Source: Hyphomonadaceae bacterium
GTDB taxonomy: Bacteria > Pseudomonadota > Alphaproteobacteria > Caulobacterales > Aquidulcibacteraceae
Length of the DNA stretch: 41,116 bases
Assembly: GCA_021731005.1 (NCBI GenBank)
Contig: JAKFYF010000024.1
Coordinates: 1-41,116 of the forward strand
Direction of reading: 5' to 3'
Shown: positions 7,423-15,349 of the stretch, in pieces
Layout of the letters: each line of letters starts with the position of its first letter
How positions within the stretch are numbered: position 1 is the first letter of the stretch
Notes under the pieces: model-generated
Told to the model about the DNA's origin: nothing
What the model saw: only the letters and a program-made list of their open reading frames with translations
The model's database searches: none
Position numbers and translations under genes: made by a program

Positions 7423-8253
7423 ATGAAAGGCCATGTTCACGAAATGGACACCCGTGTCTCCTCGGCAACACTCGCCAGCCGTCACTATGGCGCCATCAAT
7501 TGGCTTGGGCTGCAGACGCTGATTCAGCGCGAAGTGCAGCGCTTTCTCAAGGTCGGCGCCCAGACCGTGCTTGCGCCGCTGATCCAGACGCTGCTGTTCA
7601 TGATGGTGTTCACCTTGGTGCGGGGGGGCGATTGGCCAGGGTCGACCCGGGCCTATGCCGATGGGTTGGCCGCGGGCCTGGTGATGATGTCGATCCTTTC
7701 GAATGCGTTCCAGAATTCTTCGTCCTCGCTGGTCATCGCCAAGGTGCAGGGCAACGCGGTCGACTTCCTGATGCCGCCGCTTTCGGCGCTCGAGCTCACC
7801 ATCGCCTTCATCGTCGGCGCCGCCGCGCGCGGCATGTTGGTGGGGCTTGCGAGCCTGATCGCGGTATCATGGCTCGCCAATGTCCTGCCCGCGCATCCGC
7901 TGGCGGCGCTGTATTATGCGCTGGTCGCCTCGGTGATCTTTGGCGCCATCGGTTTGCTTGGGGGAGTGTGGGCCGACAAGTTCGACCATCTCGCGGCGGT
8001 GACGAATTTCGTGATCGTGCCGCTCACGTTTCTTTCCGGCACCTTCTATTCAACCGCGATCCTGCCCGAGCCGGTGCGCACCATTTCGCACTACAATCCA
8101 GTGTTCTCGCTGATCGACGGCTTCCGCTACGGCTTCATCGGCCATGCCGACGCGCCGCTGCTGACGGGCGCGGCGATCACCGGCGGCTTGGCGCTTGCGC
8201 TTTCCTGGTGCTGCTGGGCGATGCTGAAGAGCGGGTATCGGTTGCGGTCGTGA
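7423..8253 (+). CDS. ABC-2 type transporter permease
   Basis: A 276-residue inner-membrane permease of the ABC-2 family, the type used for polysaccharide, lipid or drug export. Six hydrophobic segments can be followed, beginning around TVLAPLIQTLLFMMVFTLV and ending with GGLALALSWCCWAML. The re-entrant C-terminal signature PVRTISHYNPVFSLIDGFRYGFIG is typical of NodJ/YadH-like permeases. No ATPase gene is adjacent on either side, so the partner must be encoded elsewhere. An alternative start is the ATG at 7444 (MDTRVSS), which would remove seven residues. It is divergent from gcrA. Confidence 0.85.
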   Translation: MKGHVHEMDTRVSSATLASRHYGAINWLGLQTLIQREVQRFLKVGAQTVLAPLIQTLLFMMVFTLVRGGDWPGSTRAYADGLAAGLVMMSILSNAFQNSSSSLVIAKVQGNAVDFLMPPLSALELTIAFIVGAAARGMLVGLASLIAVSWLANVLPAHPLAALYYALVASVIFGAIGLLGGVWADKFDHLAAVTNFVIVPLTFLSGTFYSTAILPEPVRTISHYNPVFSLIDGFRYGFIGHADAPLLTGAAITGGLALALSWCCWAMLKSGYRLRS

Positions 8254-8290
8254 TGGCTCTGGTTAGCGCTGCTCGTCGTCATTGAGCTAG

Positions 8291-8626
8291 TCACACCCGC
8301 ACCACGAAACGCTTGCGCATCGGCGCAAGCACGCGCCAGACGCCGGTGAAACCGGGCTCGATGACGAAGCTGTCGCCGGCCTTGAAGCGGTGCGGCGCGC
8401 CCCCGTCGGGAACCAGTTCGCACGCGCCTTCTAGCAGGTGGCAGAACTCCCATTCGTCGTACTTCACGCGCCATGCGCCAACATCGGCCGCCCACTCGCC
8501 GGCATAGGTTCCGTCGCGCTCATAATCGAGCCGCGTCTCGGTCATCGGCGCGCCCTCGATCAGGCGATCGGCGGCGATAGGTTCGCGCGTGCTCGCTCCG
8601 CCGACGATTGGGTGGAGCTTGCTCAT
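8291..8626 (-). CDS. Cupin-domain protein (DUF861-like)
   Basis: A 111-residue single-domain cupin. The second half carries the conserved pattern W-FCHLLEG-CELVPDGG and FKAGDSFVIEPGFTGVWRV, close to the cupin_3/DUF861 group that includes (S)-ureidoglycine aminohydrolase-like and EutQ-like proteins. The substrate is unknown. The frame stays open upstream through a palindromic repeat, but the start was set at 8626 (MSKLHP) because GAGG lies upstream and the longer extension encodes repeat sequence. ATG at 8632 is an alternative. Proximity to TetR and ccr suggests, weakly, a shared context. Confidence 0.75.
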   Translation of the reverse strand: MSKLHPIVGGASTREPIAADRLIEGAPMTETRLDYERDGTYAGEWAADVGAWRVKYDEWEFCHLLEGACELVPDGGAPHRFKAGDSFVIEPGFTGVWRVLAPMRKRFVVRV

Positions 8627-8638
8627 ATGCATGGCCTC

Positions 8639-8733
8639 ATGGACCGCCGGCGTCCTCGCCGGCAGCGGTGTTTGAGCTTGCACGCACGGGCGGTTATGGG
8701 AACGCCTTGCCGCCGAGGACGCCGGCGGTCCAT
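8639..8733. repeat. Family B inverted-end repeat, copy 1
   Basis: A 95-base element with 26-base inverted ends (8639-8664 and 8708-8733, 25 of 26 matching) that begin ATGGACCGCCGGCGTCC. The interior resembles that of copy 2 (10818-10915) in the same orientation, sharing a TGC-CGCA then GCGGT-TGG-AA pattern. It sits between the cupin start and the TetR stop codon, three bases from the latter. Confidence 0.85.
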
Positions 8734-8735
8734 AA

Positions 8736-9338
8736 TTACACTCCGCCCTCGTCCGCCTTCTTGCTTTCGAACCCCGCCCATTTTCCAAACATCTCTTCGG
8801 CGCGGCGTAGATTCTTATCCAGCGACGCCATGGTGCGGGCGAAGTCTCCTGCGTCGTCACCGCGCCAGGCCGCGCGCGCTTGCCCGATGATGACGCCAAG
8901 GCCCTGCGCGCGCGCTTGCCCGGTCATGCCGTCGGCTTCCAGCCCGGCCAGCGCCAGCACCCAGCGCGCGCAGCGCACGTGGCGTTGGTGTTGGGAGGCC
9001 AGCAGCGTCGGATCGCGGTCGAGCCCCTGCTCCATCCCCAGCACAGCGGGCCGGTGCGGCTCCATCGCCTCGAAGCGGCGCATGATCAGTTCGAACAGCC
9101 GGTCGCGCACCGATTGCTTCGGATCGAGTTTGGCGACGCCTTCGGCGATGGCGCGGTCGAACGCTTCCTCGGCGCAATCGACGGCTTCCCACAAAGTTGC
9201 GCCGTAGAGTTCAGCGAGCGGCCGGCCAGCGGCGGCGGCGATCTTGGCCAGTGTGACTTCCTTCCACGCCCCCTCGGCGGCGAGCGCGAGCGCGGCGCGG
9301 GCAAGATCGCGGCGAAGGGCGGGATCGGCGATGGTCAT
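8736..9338 (-). CDS. TetR-like transcriptional regulator
   Basis: A 200-residue protein with a TetR-type N-terminal DNA-binding region: DLARAALALAAEGAWKEVTLAKIAAAAG, then the recognition-helix part RPLAELYGATLWEAV. An all-helical ligand-binding domain follows. The HTH is somewhat divergent (the usual YYHF is replaced by LYGAT). It is transcribed in the same direction as ccr, 132 bases downstream of it, and both genes lie between two copies of repeat family B, so regulation of ccr is possible but not shown. COQ9-like proteins share this architecture and are an alternative reading. Confidence 0.7.
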   Translation of the reverse strand: MTIADPALRRDLARAALALAAEGAWKEVTLAKIAAAAGRPLAELYGATLWEAVDCAEEAFDRAIAEGVAKLDPKQSVRDRLFELIMRRFEAMEPHRPAVLGMEQGLDRDPTLLASQHQRHVRCARWVLALAGLEADGMTGQARAQGLGVIIGQARAAWRGDDAGDFARTMASLDKNLRRAEEMFGKWAGFESKKADEGGV

Positions 9339-9398
9339 GGTCGAACATCAAACGCAAAAGCGGCGCAAGGACAAGGCTTGCACCGGTGTCCTCAAACT

Positions 9399-9448
9399 GG
9401 AGCGCGCGGCCTCCGGCCGCGCAGACGTCGCCGGAGGCGACGCGCTCC
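9399..9448. repeat. Family D GC hairpin repeat
   Basis: Outer arms GGAGCGCG (9399-9406) and CGCGCTCC (9441-9448) enclose two smaller hairpins (GCGGCC-TCC-GGCCGC and GTCGCC-GGA-GGCGAC). A related sequence beginning TTGGAGCGCGGGGCTCCCGCCCC is at 41079-41101, cut by the window end. It lies between ccr and the TetR gene. Confidence 0.6.
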
Positions 9449-9470
9449 AACCCGCGCCCGGCGCTCCGTA

Positions 9471-10739
9471 TCAGCGCGCCCCACTCCCCTCCAACACATC
9501 CTCCCAAGTCCGCAGCCCGCTCCGCTGCGCGTTGACCAGCACCGCCATGTTCCCCGGCGCGTGCTTGTTATCGAGCATCTTCTCGTGCGCGTCGGGGATT
9601 TTGTCCCAGGGGAACACTTCCGACATAGCCGGATCGATGCGGCGGTCGATGACGAGTTGGTTGGCTTGGGATGCGTGGTACAGGTGCGCGAAGTGTGAGC
9701 CCTGCACGCGCTTCTGACGCATCCAGAGGAAGCGTGCGTCCATGGTGAGATTGTAGCCGGTGGTGCCGGCGCAGATCACCACCATGCCGCCGCGCTTGCA
9801 CACCAGAACCGAGACCGGGAACGTCGCCTCGCCGGGATGCTCGAATACGATATCGACATCCTTGCCGCCGGTGATTTCCCAGATCGCTTTGCCGAATTTG
9901 CGGCTCTCTTTCATGTAATCGGCGAACTCTGGCCCATTCACTTTCGGCAACTGGCCCCAGCACTTGAAATCGTTGCGGTTGAGCACGGCCTTAGCGCCCA
10001 TGCTCAGCACGAAATCCTTCTTGTCCTCGCTCGAGACCACGCCGATCGCATGCGCACCGCTCACCGCGCAGAGTTGTACAGCAAATACCCCAAGCCCGCC
10101 GCTCGCCCCCCACACCAACACGTTCTGCCCCGGCCGCAGCACGTTCGGCCGCCAGCCGAACAGCATGCGGTACGCCGTGGCTAAAGTCAGCGTGTAGCAG
10201 GCGCTTTCTTCCCAGGTGAGGTGCTTGGGGCGCGGCATCATCTGACGCGCTTGGACTTTGCAGAATTGCGCGAAGCTGCCGTCGGTGGTCTCGTAGCCCC
10301 AGATTTTCTGGCTCGGCGAGAACATCGGGTCGCCGCCGTTGCACTCTTCGTCGTCGCCGTCGTCCTGATTGCAATGGATCACCACCTCGTCGCCCGGCTT
10401 CCAGCGTTTCACCTTGGCGCCGACCGCCCAGACGATCCCGGAAGCATCCGAACCCGCCACATGGGTTGGTTGCTTGTGCACATCGAGCGGGGAGAGCGGT
10501 TCGCCCAGGGCGGCCCAGACGCCGTTGTAATTGACCCCCGCGGCCATCACCAGAACCAGCGCCTCGTCCTCGCCGACTTGCGGCGTGGGCAGCTGCTCTA
10601 GCTGCATCGCTTTCAAGGGCCGGCCATGCCGCTCCTTGCGGATCGCCCACGCCCACATCGTCTCAGGCACATGAAATTGCGGAGGAATTTCGCCAATCGC
10701 GTAGATAGATTTGACCGCTTTCAGGTTCGCTTGCGCCAT
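9471..10739 (-). CDS. ccr: Crotonyl-CoA carboxylase/reductase
   Basis: This enzyme reductively carboxylates crotonyl-CoA to (2S)-ethylmalonyl-CoA with NADPH and CO2, the key step of the ethylmalonyl-CoA pathway for acetyl-CoA assimilation. The 422-residue product has the family length. It shows GVNYNGVWAALGEP near the N terminus, HVAGSDASGIVWAVG, a Rossmann segment LVWGASGGLGVFAVQL, and the CCR-specific MKESRKFGKAIWEITGGKDVDIVFEHPGE and GSHFAH regions. The Asn of NYN and the Glu of WGYET correspond to CO2-site residues known in the family, as far as I recall. The start at 10739 (MAQANLK) is preceded by GAGG; an upstream ATG adds 16 unconserved residues. Ordinary reductases (AcuI type) are clearly shorter. 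Confidence 0.94.
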   Translation of the reverse strand: MAQANLKAVKSIYAIGEIPPQFHVPETMWAWAIRKERHGRPLKAMQLEQLPTPQVGEDEALVLVMAAGVNYNGVWAALGEPLSPLDVHKQPTHVAGSDASGIVWAVGAKVKRWKPGDEVVIHCNQDDGDDEECNGGDPMFSPSQKIWGYETTDGSFAQFCKVQARQMMPRPKHLTWEESACYTLTLATAYRMLFGWRPNVLRPGQNVLVWGASGGLGVFAVQLCAVSGAHAIGVVSSEDKKDFVLSMGAKAVLNRNDFKCWGQLPKVNGPEFADYMKESRKFGKAIWEITGGKDVDIVFEHPGEATFPVSVLVCKRGGMVVICAGTTGYNLTMDARFLWMRQKRVQGSHFAHLYHASQANQLVIDRRIDPAMSEVFPWDKIPDAHEKMLDNKHAPGNMAVLVNAQRSGLRTWEDVLEGSGAR

Positions 10740-10817
10740 GGGCCGCCTCGTCATGCTGCACTGCACAATGAGCCGGTTTTCACCCAAGCGTCAATGGGGC
10801 CGGCGAGGGACTGGAAT

Positions 10818-10915
10818 ATGGACCGCCGGCGTCCTCGCCGGCTCTTTTCTGTCTCCCTGCCCGCAGAGCGCGGTGTTGGAAAAAAAAGCTGCCGGCGAGG
10901 ACGCCGGCGGTCCAT
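10818..10915. repeat. Family B inverted-end repeat, copy 2
   Basis: A 98-base element with perfect 25-base inverted ends (10818-10842 and 10891-10915), identical over the first 25 bases to the left end of copy 1 at 8639. Copies 1 and 2 have the same orientation and bracket the TetR-ccr pair. The interior contains an A8 run at 10881-10888. It lies in the gap upstream of ccr. Confidence 0.85.
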
Positions 10916-10966
10916 GAACAAGGGGCGCGGGCGCCACTTGCCCTCTCCGCTCTGCTATGCTCAGCA

Positions 10967-10992
10967 CCTCCCCCGCAGGCTTGCGCGGGAGG
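10967..10992. repeat. Family C hairpin repeat
   Basis: CCTCCCCCGC and GCGCGGGAGG arms form a hairpin 26 bases upstream of the D-2-hydroxyacid dehydrogenase start codon, resembling the hairpin at 4605-4626. No promoter was recognised in the rest of this gap. Confidence 0.5.
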
Positions 10993-11017
10993 AAAGGCGA
11001 GCGTTCATAGCAACCCC

Positions 11018-11932
11018 ATGAGCAAGCCCGCCCTTCTCGTTCACCCCCCGCTCGGGCTGTTCGAGCTTCAGCTTGGCGCCTACGAGGTCGCGCATTGGCC
11101 GCTTGAGGGTACGTGCGCGCTCGCCGACATCCGCGCCGCAATCACGGTCGGGGGCATCGGCTTATCGAACGCGATGATCGACGCGCTGCCGAACCTGAGC
11201 TGCATTATCTGTTTCGGGGTCGGCGTCGACGGCATCGATCTGGACTATGCCAGCAAGCGCAACATCGCCGTCACCCACGGCCGCGACATCAATCACGAGG
11301 ACGTGGCCGATTGCGCTTTGGGCTTGCTCATCGCCACGGTGCGCGGGTTCGGCGCCGGCGAGCGCGCGCTGCGCGAAGACAGGTGGACGCCGCCGCTCGC
11401 CATACCCCCGCAACGGCGTCTGCGCGGCATGAAGCTGGGGATTGTCGGCATGGGCGCGATCGGCCAGGCGATCGCAGCGCGCGCGCATGCCTTCGGCATG
11501 GAGATCAGATGGACCGGACCGCGCGCCAAGCCCAATGTCGCGTTCGCGTATGAGCCCGATCTCCTGAAGCTGGCAGACTGGGCCACAGTGCTCGCGATCG
11601 CCGCGCGCGGCGATCAGGCCGGCCTCATCAACGCTGCGGTGATCAACGCAGTGGGCCCGCAAGGCTTCATCGTCAACATCGCGCGCGGCAGCTTGATCGA
11701 CGAAGACGCGCTGATCGCCGCGCTCAAATCCGGGAACCTCGCGGGCGCCGGCCTCGACGTATTCGCGCAGGAGCCGACGCCGGCCGCGCGCTGGGCCGAT
11801 GCGCCCAATTGCACGCTCACCCCGCACCTCGGCGGGGCCACGCGCGAGGCGCTCTACGCCGGCTCGCAGAACGTGCTCGAAAACCTGCGCCGCTTCTACG
11901 CCGGCGAAGCCCTGCTTACGCCGCTGCAATGA
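11018..11932 (+). CDS. D-isomer specific 2-hydroxyacid dehydrogenase
   Basis: An NAD(P)-dependent reductase of 2-keto acids to D-2-hydroxyacids (glyoxylate/hydroxypyruvate reductase-like), 304 residues. The nucleotide-binding motif is VGMGAIG (143-149) in the inserted Rossmann domain. The catalytic triad is R223 (NIARGS), E252 (FAQEP) and H270 (TPHLGG). Substrate specificity cannot be read from these motifs. It is followed 12 bases later by an NTF2-like gene on the same strand. Confidence 0.92.
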   Translation: MSKPALLVHPPLGLFELQLGAYEVAHWPLEGTCALADIRAAITVGGIGLSNAMIDALPNLSCIICFGVGVDGIDLDYASKRNIAVTHGRDINHEDVADCALGLLIATVRGFGAGERALREDRWTPPLAIPPQRRLRGMKLGIVGMGAIGQAIAARAHAFGMEIRWTGPRAKPNVAFAYEPDLLKLADWATVLAIAARGDQAGLINAAVINAVGPQGFIVNIARGSLIDEDALIAALKSGNLAGAGLDVFAQEPTPAARWADAPNCTLTPHLGGATREALYAGSQNVLENLRRFYAGEALLTPLQ

Positions 11933-11944
11933 GCGAGGCGCAAC

Positions 11945-12298
11945 ATGGAAATCGTCACCGCGTTCAATCTTTGCATCAACAGCCAAGACTTGCGGGGATT
12001 GGCTGCGCTCATGAGCGAGGACCATGTCTTCATCGATTCCGGCGGCGCCGTTATTTCCGGCAAGCAAGCTTGCCTGGCGGCATGGGCGGCGTTCTTCACT
12101 GCTTTCCCCGATTATCGCAACCTGTTCGAGACCATCAGCGTCAAGAGCGGCCATGCGGTCGTCATCGGCCGCTCCGAGTGCTCCGACGCGCGCCTTGCCG
12201 CGCCTGCACTGTGGAGCGCCAAGATCGCGGGTCAACATATCGCTGAGTGGCGGGTGTTCGCCGATACCTCGGACAATCGCATGCAACTGGGTATTTGA
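11945..12298 (+). CDS. NTF2/SnoaL-like small protein
   Basis: A 117-residue single-domain protein with the pattern of the NTF2-like (SnoaL) cone fold: an N-terminal helix (VTAFNLCINSQDLRGLAALMSEDHVFIDSGG), GKQACLAAWAAFFTAFPDYRN, and a terminal strand AEWRVFADTSDNRMQLGI. SnoaL-like proteins include polyketide cyclases, isomerases and many of unknown function. The gene follows the hydroxyacid dehydrogenase by 12 bases and is likely co-transcribed. A specific reaction is not suggested. Confidence 0.75.
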   Translation: MEIVTAFNLCINSQDLRGLAALMSEDHVFIDSGGAVISGKQACLAAWAAFFTAFPDYRNLFETISVKSGHAVVIGRSECSDARLAAPALWSAKIAGQHIAEWRVFADTSDNRMQLGI

Positions 12299-12392
12299 GG
12301 CGGTCAGCTGCGCCTAAACAATCGGATAAGGCGGTTTGCAAGCGCCGCGCCCCTCCCTACATGGCGTACACCGAAACTTGGAAGGACACCCC

Positions 12393-13001
12393 ATGAAGCT
12401 CTATTACGCCCCCGGCGCCTGCTCGCTGGCCCCCAACATCGCGCTGCGCGAAACCGGCGCGGACTTCACGCTGGAGAAAGTCGACCTGCGCGCGAAGAAG
12501 ACCGAAAGCGGCGCCGATTTTTCCGCCATCAATCCGAAAGGCTATGTGCCGGCGCTCCAATTGGACGACGGCGAAGTGCTCACCGAAGGCGTGGTCATGC
12601 AGCAATACATCGCCGATCGGAAGCCCGAGGCCAAGCTTGCGCCCGCGCGCGGCACCAGGGAGCGCCTCAGGTTGGAAGAGCTGCTCGTGTTCCTCTCCAC
12701 CGAAGTGCACAAGAATTTTTCCCCGTTGTTCGGACCGACCACGCCTGATGAATACAAGACCATCGCCAAGGACAAGATCGCCCAGCGTTTCGACTTTCTC
12801 GAGAAGCAATTGAGCGACGGCCGCCAATTCCTCACCGGCGATCAATTCACCATCGCCGACGGCTATTTCTTTACACTCTCGAACTGGGCCAAGCCCGTCG
12901 GCATCGACCTCAAGCGCTGGCCGAACATCGCTGCGTTCGCCGCGCGCGTGGCGCAGCGCCCCGCGGTGCAGGCGGCGCTGAAATCGGAAGGGCTGGCGTA
13001 A
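12393..13001 (+). CDS. Beta-class glutathione S-transferase
   Basis: A cytosolic glutathione transferase, 202 residues. The N-terminal thioredoxin fold shows MKLYYAPGACSLAPNIALRE with the beta-class cysteine at position 10. The glutathione site follows (NPKGYVPALQLDDGEVLTEGVVMQQYIAD), then a helical C-terminal domain with the N-capping segment FTIADGYFF. The start at 12393 was chosen because KLYY is the family's N terminus and AAGGACA precedes it; an in-frame upstream ATG adds 19 unrelated residues. Detoxification or redox repair is the known family role; the substrate is unknown. Confidence 0.92.
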   Translation: MKLYYAPGACSLAPNIALRETGADFTLEKVDLRAKKTESGADFSAINPKGYVPALQLDDGEVLTEGVVMQQYIADRKPEAKLAPARGTRERLRLEELLVFLSTEVHKNFSPLFGPTTPDEYKTIAKDKIAQRFDFLEKQLSDGRQFLTGDQFTIADGYFFTLSNWAKPVGIDLKRWPNIAAFAARVAQRPAVQAALKSEGLA

Positions 13002-13078
13002 GCGAGAACGGGGCGGCGGCGAACACCCGCCGCCCCTGCGGCTTGACCGCGGCGTCGGCTTGGCGCTGTCATGCGCGC

Positions 13079-13825
13079 ATGAAGCTTCTCTGCCTCGCGC
13101 TGCTCGCCGCATTCCTCACCCTGGCTGCGCCCGCGCGCGCTCAGGACGACGAACAGCCCGAGTGTATGGCGCCGATTGCTATCAGCAGCGAACTCGTGGC
13201 CGAAGCGGCGCGCTTCGGTTGGCGCGGCGGCGAGGAGCGCGGTGCGGCGCCGGCGTTTTTGATCGGCGAACTTTATTATTTGCGTGACAACCAGGAGCTC
13301 GCCGGGGGGGTGTATGGCAGCGTCGCGTTCGTTCGCGGCGCGGGCGGCGTCTGGCGCGCGTTCCTGCCGATGCCCGGTGAAGCGCTGGTGGGCGCCTATG
13401 TCGCGGCTGGCGCTGGCGTATTGGTGCTGGCGACGCAAGTGCAAACCGAAGGTCCCGGGCAATCGTGGACCTTCGTGCGCCTCAGCGATGCGACGGCCGC
13501 TGGCGAATGCGGCGAGATCGCGTTTCCCGCGGCGCTCAATCAACCGGCCTGGGCCAATGAGACGCTCGAGATGCACGATTTCGATATCGGCGCTGATGGG
13601 CGCGGCGAGATCGTCGGCATCGCCCGCGTCGAGCGCGGCGGCGCCGCGCAATCCTGGGTGTTCCGCTATCGCACCCGCGATTCCGGCGCGACCTGGGCGG
13701 CGCCGAGCCGGCTTGCCGGAGCGCGCGAAGCGCGCGGGGGCCTGTTCGAGAAGGCCGACGGCCAAGCGCCGCCCGCGCTGGTCGCCGAACTCGAGCGTTT
13801 CGCGGGCCCCCTCCCCCCGCATTAG
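13079..13825 (+). CDS. Secreted protein with one Asp-box motif
   Basis: A 248-residue exported protein of unknown function. The signal peptide is MKLLCLALLAAFLTLAAPARAQ. The mature part is rich in short beta-strand patterns and contains TRDSGATW near the C terminus, which fits the Asp-box (S/T-x-D-x-G-x-T-W) found in sialidase-like beta-propellers. Only one box is seen, so a complete sialidase is not supported. The start at 13079 was chosen for the signal peptide; the frame opens at 13043. The last codons and the TAG stop lie in a family C type hairpin (about 13808-13836), so the C terminus may have been altered by the repeat. Confidence 0.7.
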   Translation: MKLLCLALLAAFLTLAAPARAQDDEQPECMAPIAISSELVAEAARFGWRGGEERGAAPAFLIGELYYLRDNQELAGGVYGSVAFVRGAGGVWRAFLPMPGEALVGAYVAAGAGVLVLATQVQTEGPGQSWTFVRLSDATAAGECGEIAFPAALNQPAWANETLEMHDFDIGADGRGEIVGIARVERGGAAQSWVFRYRTRDSGATWAAPSRLAGAREARGGLFEKADGQAPPALVAELERFAGPLPPH

Positions 13826-13846
13826 GAGAGGGGGATCGCGCGTGTC

Positions 13847-15346
13847 TCAGCCCTTCTTCTCTTTCTGCTGCAGCGCGAACTCCTCCTCCGGCGAGAGGAT
13901 GAGCTTGGTGCGCCCGAACAACGCGAAATAGAACACGCCCGAGGCGATCCATACCGCCACCCACATCACGCTCCGCTGATAGATCGGGTCGGTGAGCTGG
14001 TAATAGATCGTCACCAGCGCGATGAGTATGGTCAAGACCGCGCCGGGAACGCCGAACGGACTCTTGTAGGGCCGCTCGATATGCTTGTGGTTGGTGCGCA
14101 GCAGGATGAACGACACGCCCTGCAGCACGTAGGAGCACATCGCCCCGAACACCGCCATGTTGAGCAACGTGCCCCCGATCGCGGCGCCGCCGCCTTCTTG
14201 GCCGAGGCCGTAGAACAGCAGCAGCATGATCGCCAGCGCCAGCACCGAACCCGCGATCATCGCCACGTGCGGGGTCTTGTGCGTATCGTGGGTGACCGAA
14301 AGCGCAGTCGGGAAATAGCCCGCCCGCGACAGCGAATAGATCTGGCGGCCCTTGGCGTAGATGATGGTGTGGAAGCTTGCGATCAACCCCACGACCGCCG
14401 CCAACGCCAGCGCCTTGGCGATCGGCAATCCGAACATGGTGGCGTCGCCATAGATAGCGCGGAAGCCGTCAAGGATCGGTTCGCCCGACGTACCCAGCGC
14501 ATGCGAACCCACACCGGCGATCGATGGATTGATCACGAGCAGGATCGCCGCCGATACGATCAGGGTCAGCATGCCGAGCATGATGCCGGCGGGCATGTCC
14601 TTCTTGGGATCGGTCGATTCCTCCGCCGCCAGCGGCAATTGCTCGATCGCCAGGAACAGCCACACCGCGAACGGCAGCGCGGCGAGCACGCCGGTCCAGC
14701 CCATCGGCAGCAGCGGCCCGTTGCCGCCTTCAATGGCGTTGCCGTCGGCGCCGACATTGAGCGCCCAGGTGTTGAAGTCGATGTGCGGGATGGCGGCGAT
14801 GTAGAAGAACACCAGCACCGCCAGCGCCAGCAATGTAACGATCAGCGTCACGCCAAACGAGAGCGCAACGCCAAAGATGTTTAGCGCCACGAACACGACA
14901 TAGCCGAGCACCCACCAGATTGGCTGAAACTCGGGGCCCGTCTCGAATATGCCGCCGAGATAAGAGCCCATGAAGAAGACGACGACCGCCGGCGTCAGCA
15001 CGTATTCGACATTCTCGCACAGGCCGGTGACGAACCCGCCCCACGGACCCATCGTGGTGCGCGCGAACGAGTAAGCAGCGCCGGTGTGCGGCAGCGCCGG
15101 GCTCATTTCCGCGATCGAGAAGGTGAGCCCCAGATACATCACCGCGATGATCGCCGATGCGATCGCAAGTCCGCCCCAGCCGCCCACGGCAAAGCCCAAA
15201 TTCCAACCCGAGAACTGGCCCGAAATGACCGCGCCAACGCCGAGCGCCCACAGCGACCATACACCGGCATGGCGTTTCAGCTGCCTTTGCTCGAAATAGC
15301 CTTTGTCCTTCGAGGCGTACTTAACGCCCGTGTCTTGTTGCGCCAT
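13847..15346 (-). CDS. APC-family permease, ethanolamine-permease type
   Basis: A 499-residue inner-membrane transporter of the amino acid-polyamine-organocation superfamily with about 12 hydrophobic segments. The N-terminal helix 1 motif LWALGVGAVISGQFSGWNLG, the helix 3 region FARTTMGPWGGFVTGLCENVEYV and the central PFAVWLFLAIEQLPLAAEEST-KKDMPAG most resemble the ethanolamine permease subfamily. The gene starts three bases after the stop of an N-formylglutamate amidohydrolase-family gene, so the pair forms an operon. No ethanolamine ammonia-lyase gene is nearby, so amino acid transport remains possible. Confidence 0.85.
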   Translation of the reverse strand: MAQQDTGVKYASKDKGYFEQRQLKRHAGVWSLWALGVGAVISGQFSGWNLGFAVGGWGGLAIASAIIAVMYLGLTFSIAEMSPALPHTGAAYSFARTTMGPWGGFVTGLCENVEYVLTPAVVVFFMGSYLGGIFETGPEFQPIWWVLGYVVFVALNIFGVALSFGVTLIVTLLALAVLVFFYIAAIPHIDFNTWALNVGADGNAIEGGNGPLLPMGWTGVLAALPFAVWLFLAIEQLPLAAEESTDPKKDMPAGIMLGMLTLIVSAAILLVINPSIAGVGSHALGTSGEPILDGFRAIYGDATMFGLPIAKALALAAVVGLIASFHTIIYAKGRQIYSLSRAGYFPTALSVTHDTHKTPHVAMIAGSVLALAIMLLLFYGLGQEGGGAAIGGTLLNMAVFGAMCSYVLQGVSFILLRTNHKHIERPYKSPFGVPGAVLTILIALVTIYYQLTDPIYQRSVMWVAVWIASGVFYFALFGRTKLILSPEEEFALQQKEKKG

Positions 15347-15349
15347 TTG

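Noticed and set aside
8627-8899. Longer N terminus for the cupin protein
   Set aside because: The extra 91 residues are translated from repeat copy B1 and from antisense TetR sequence.
13079-13825. Sialidase annotation
   Set aside because: Only one Asp-box is visible and no catalytic residues of sialidases can be identified.
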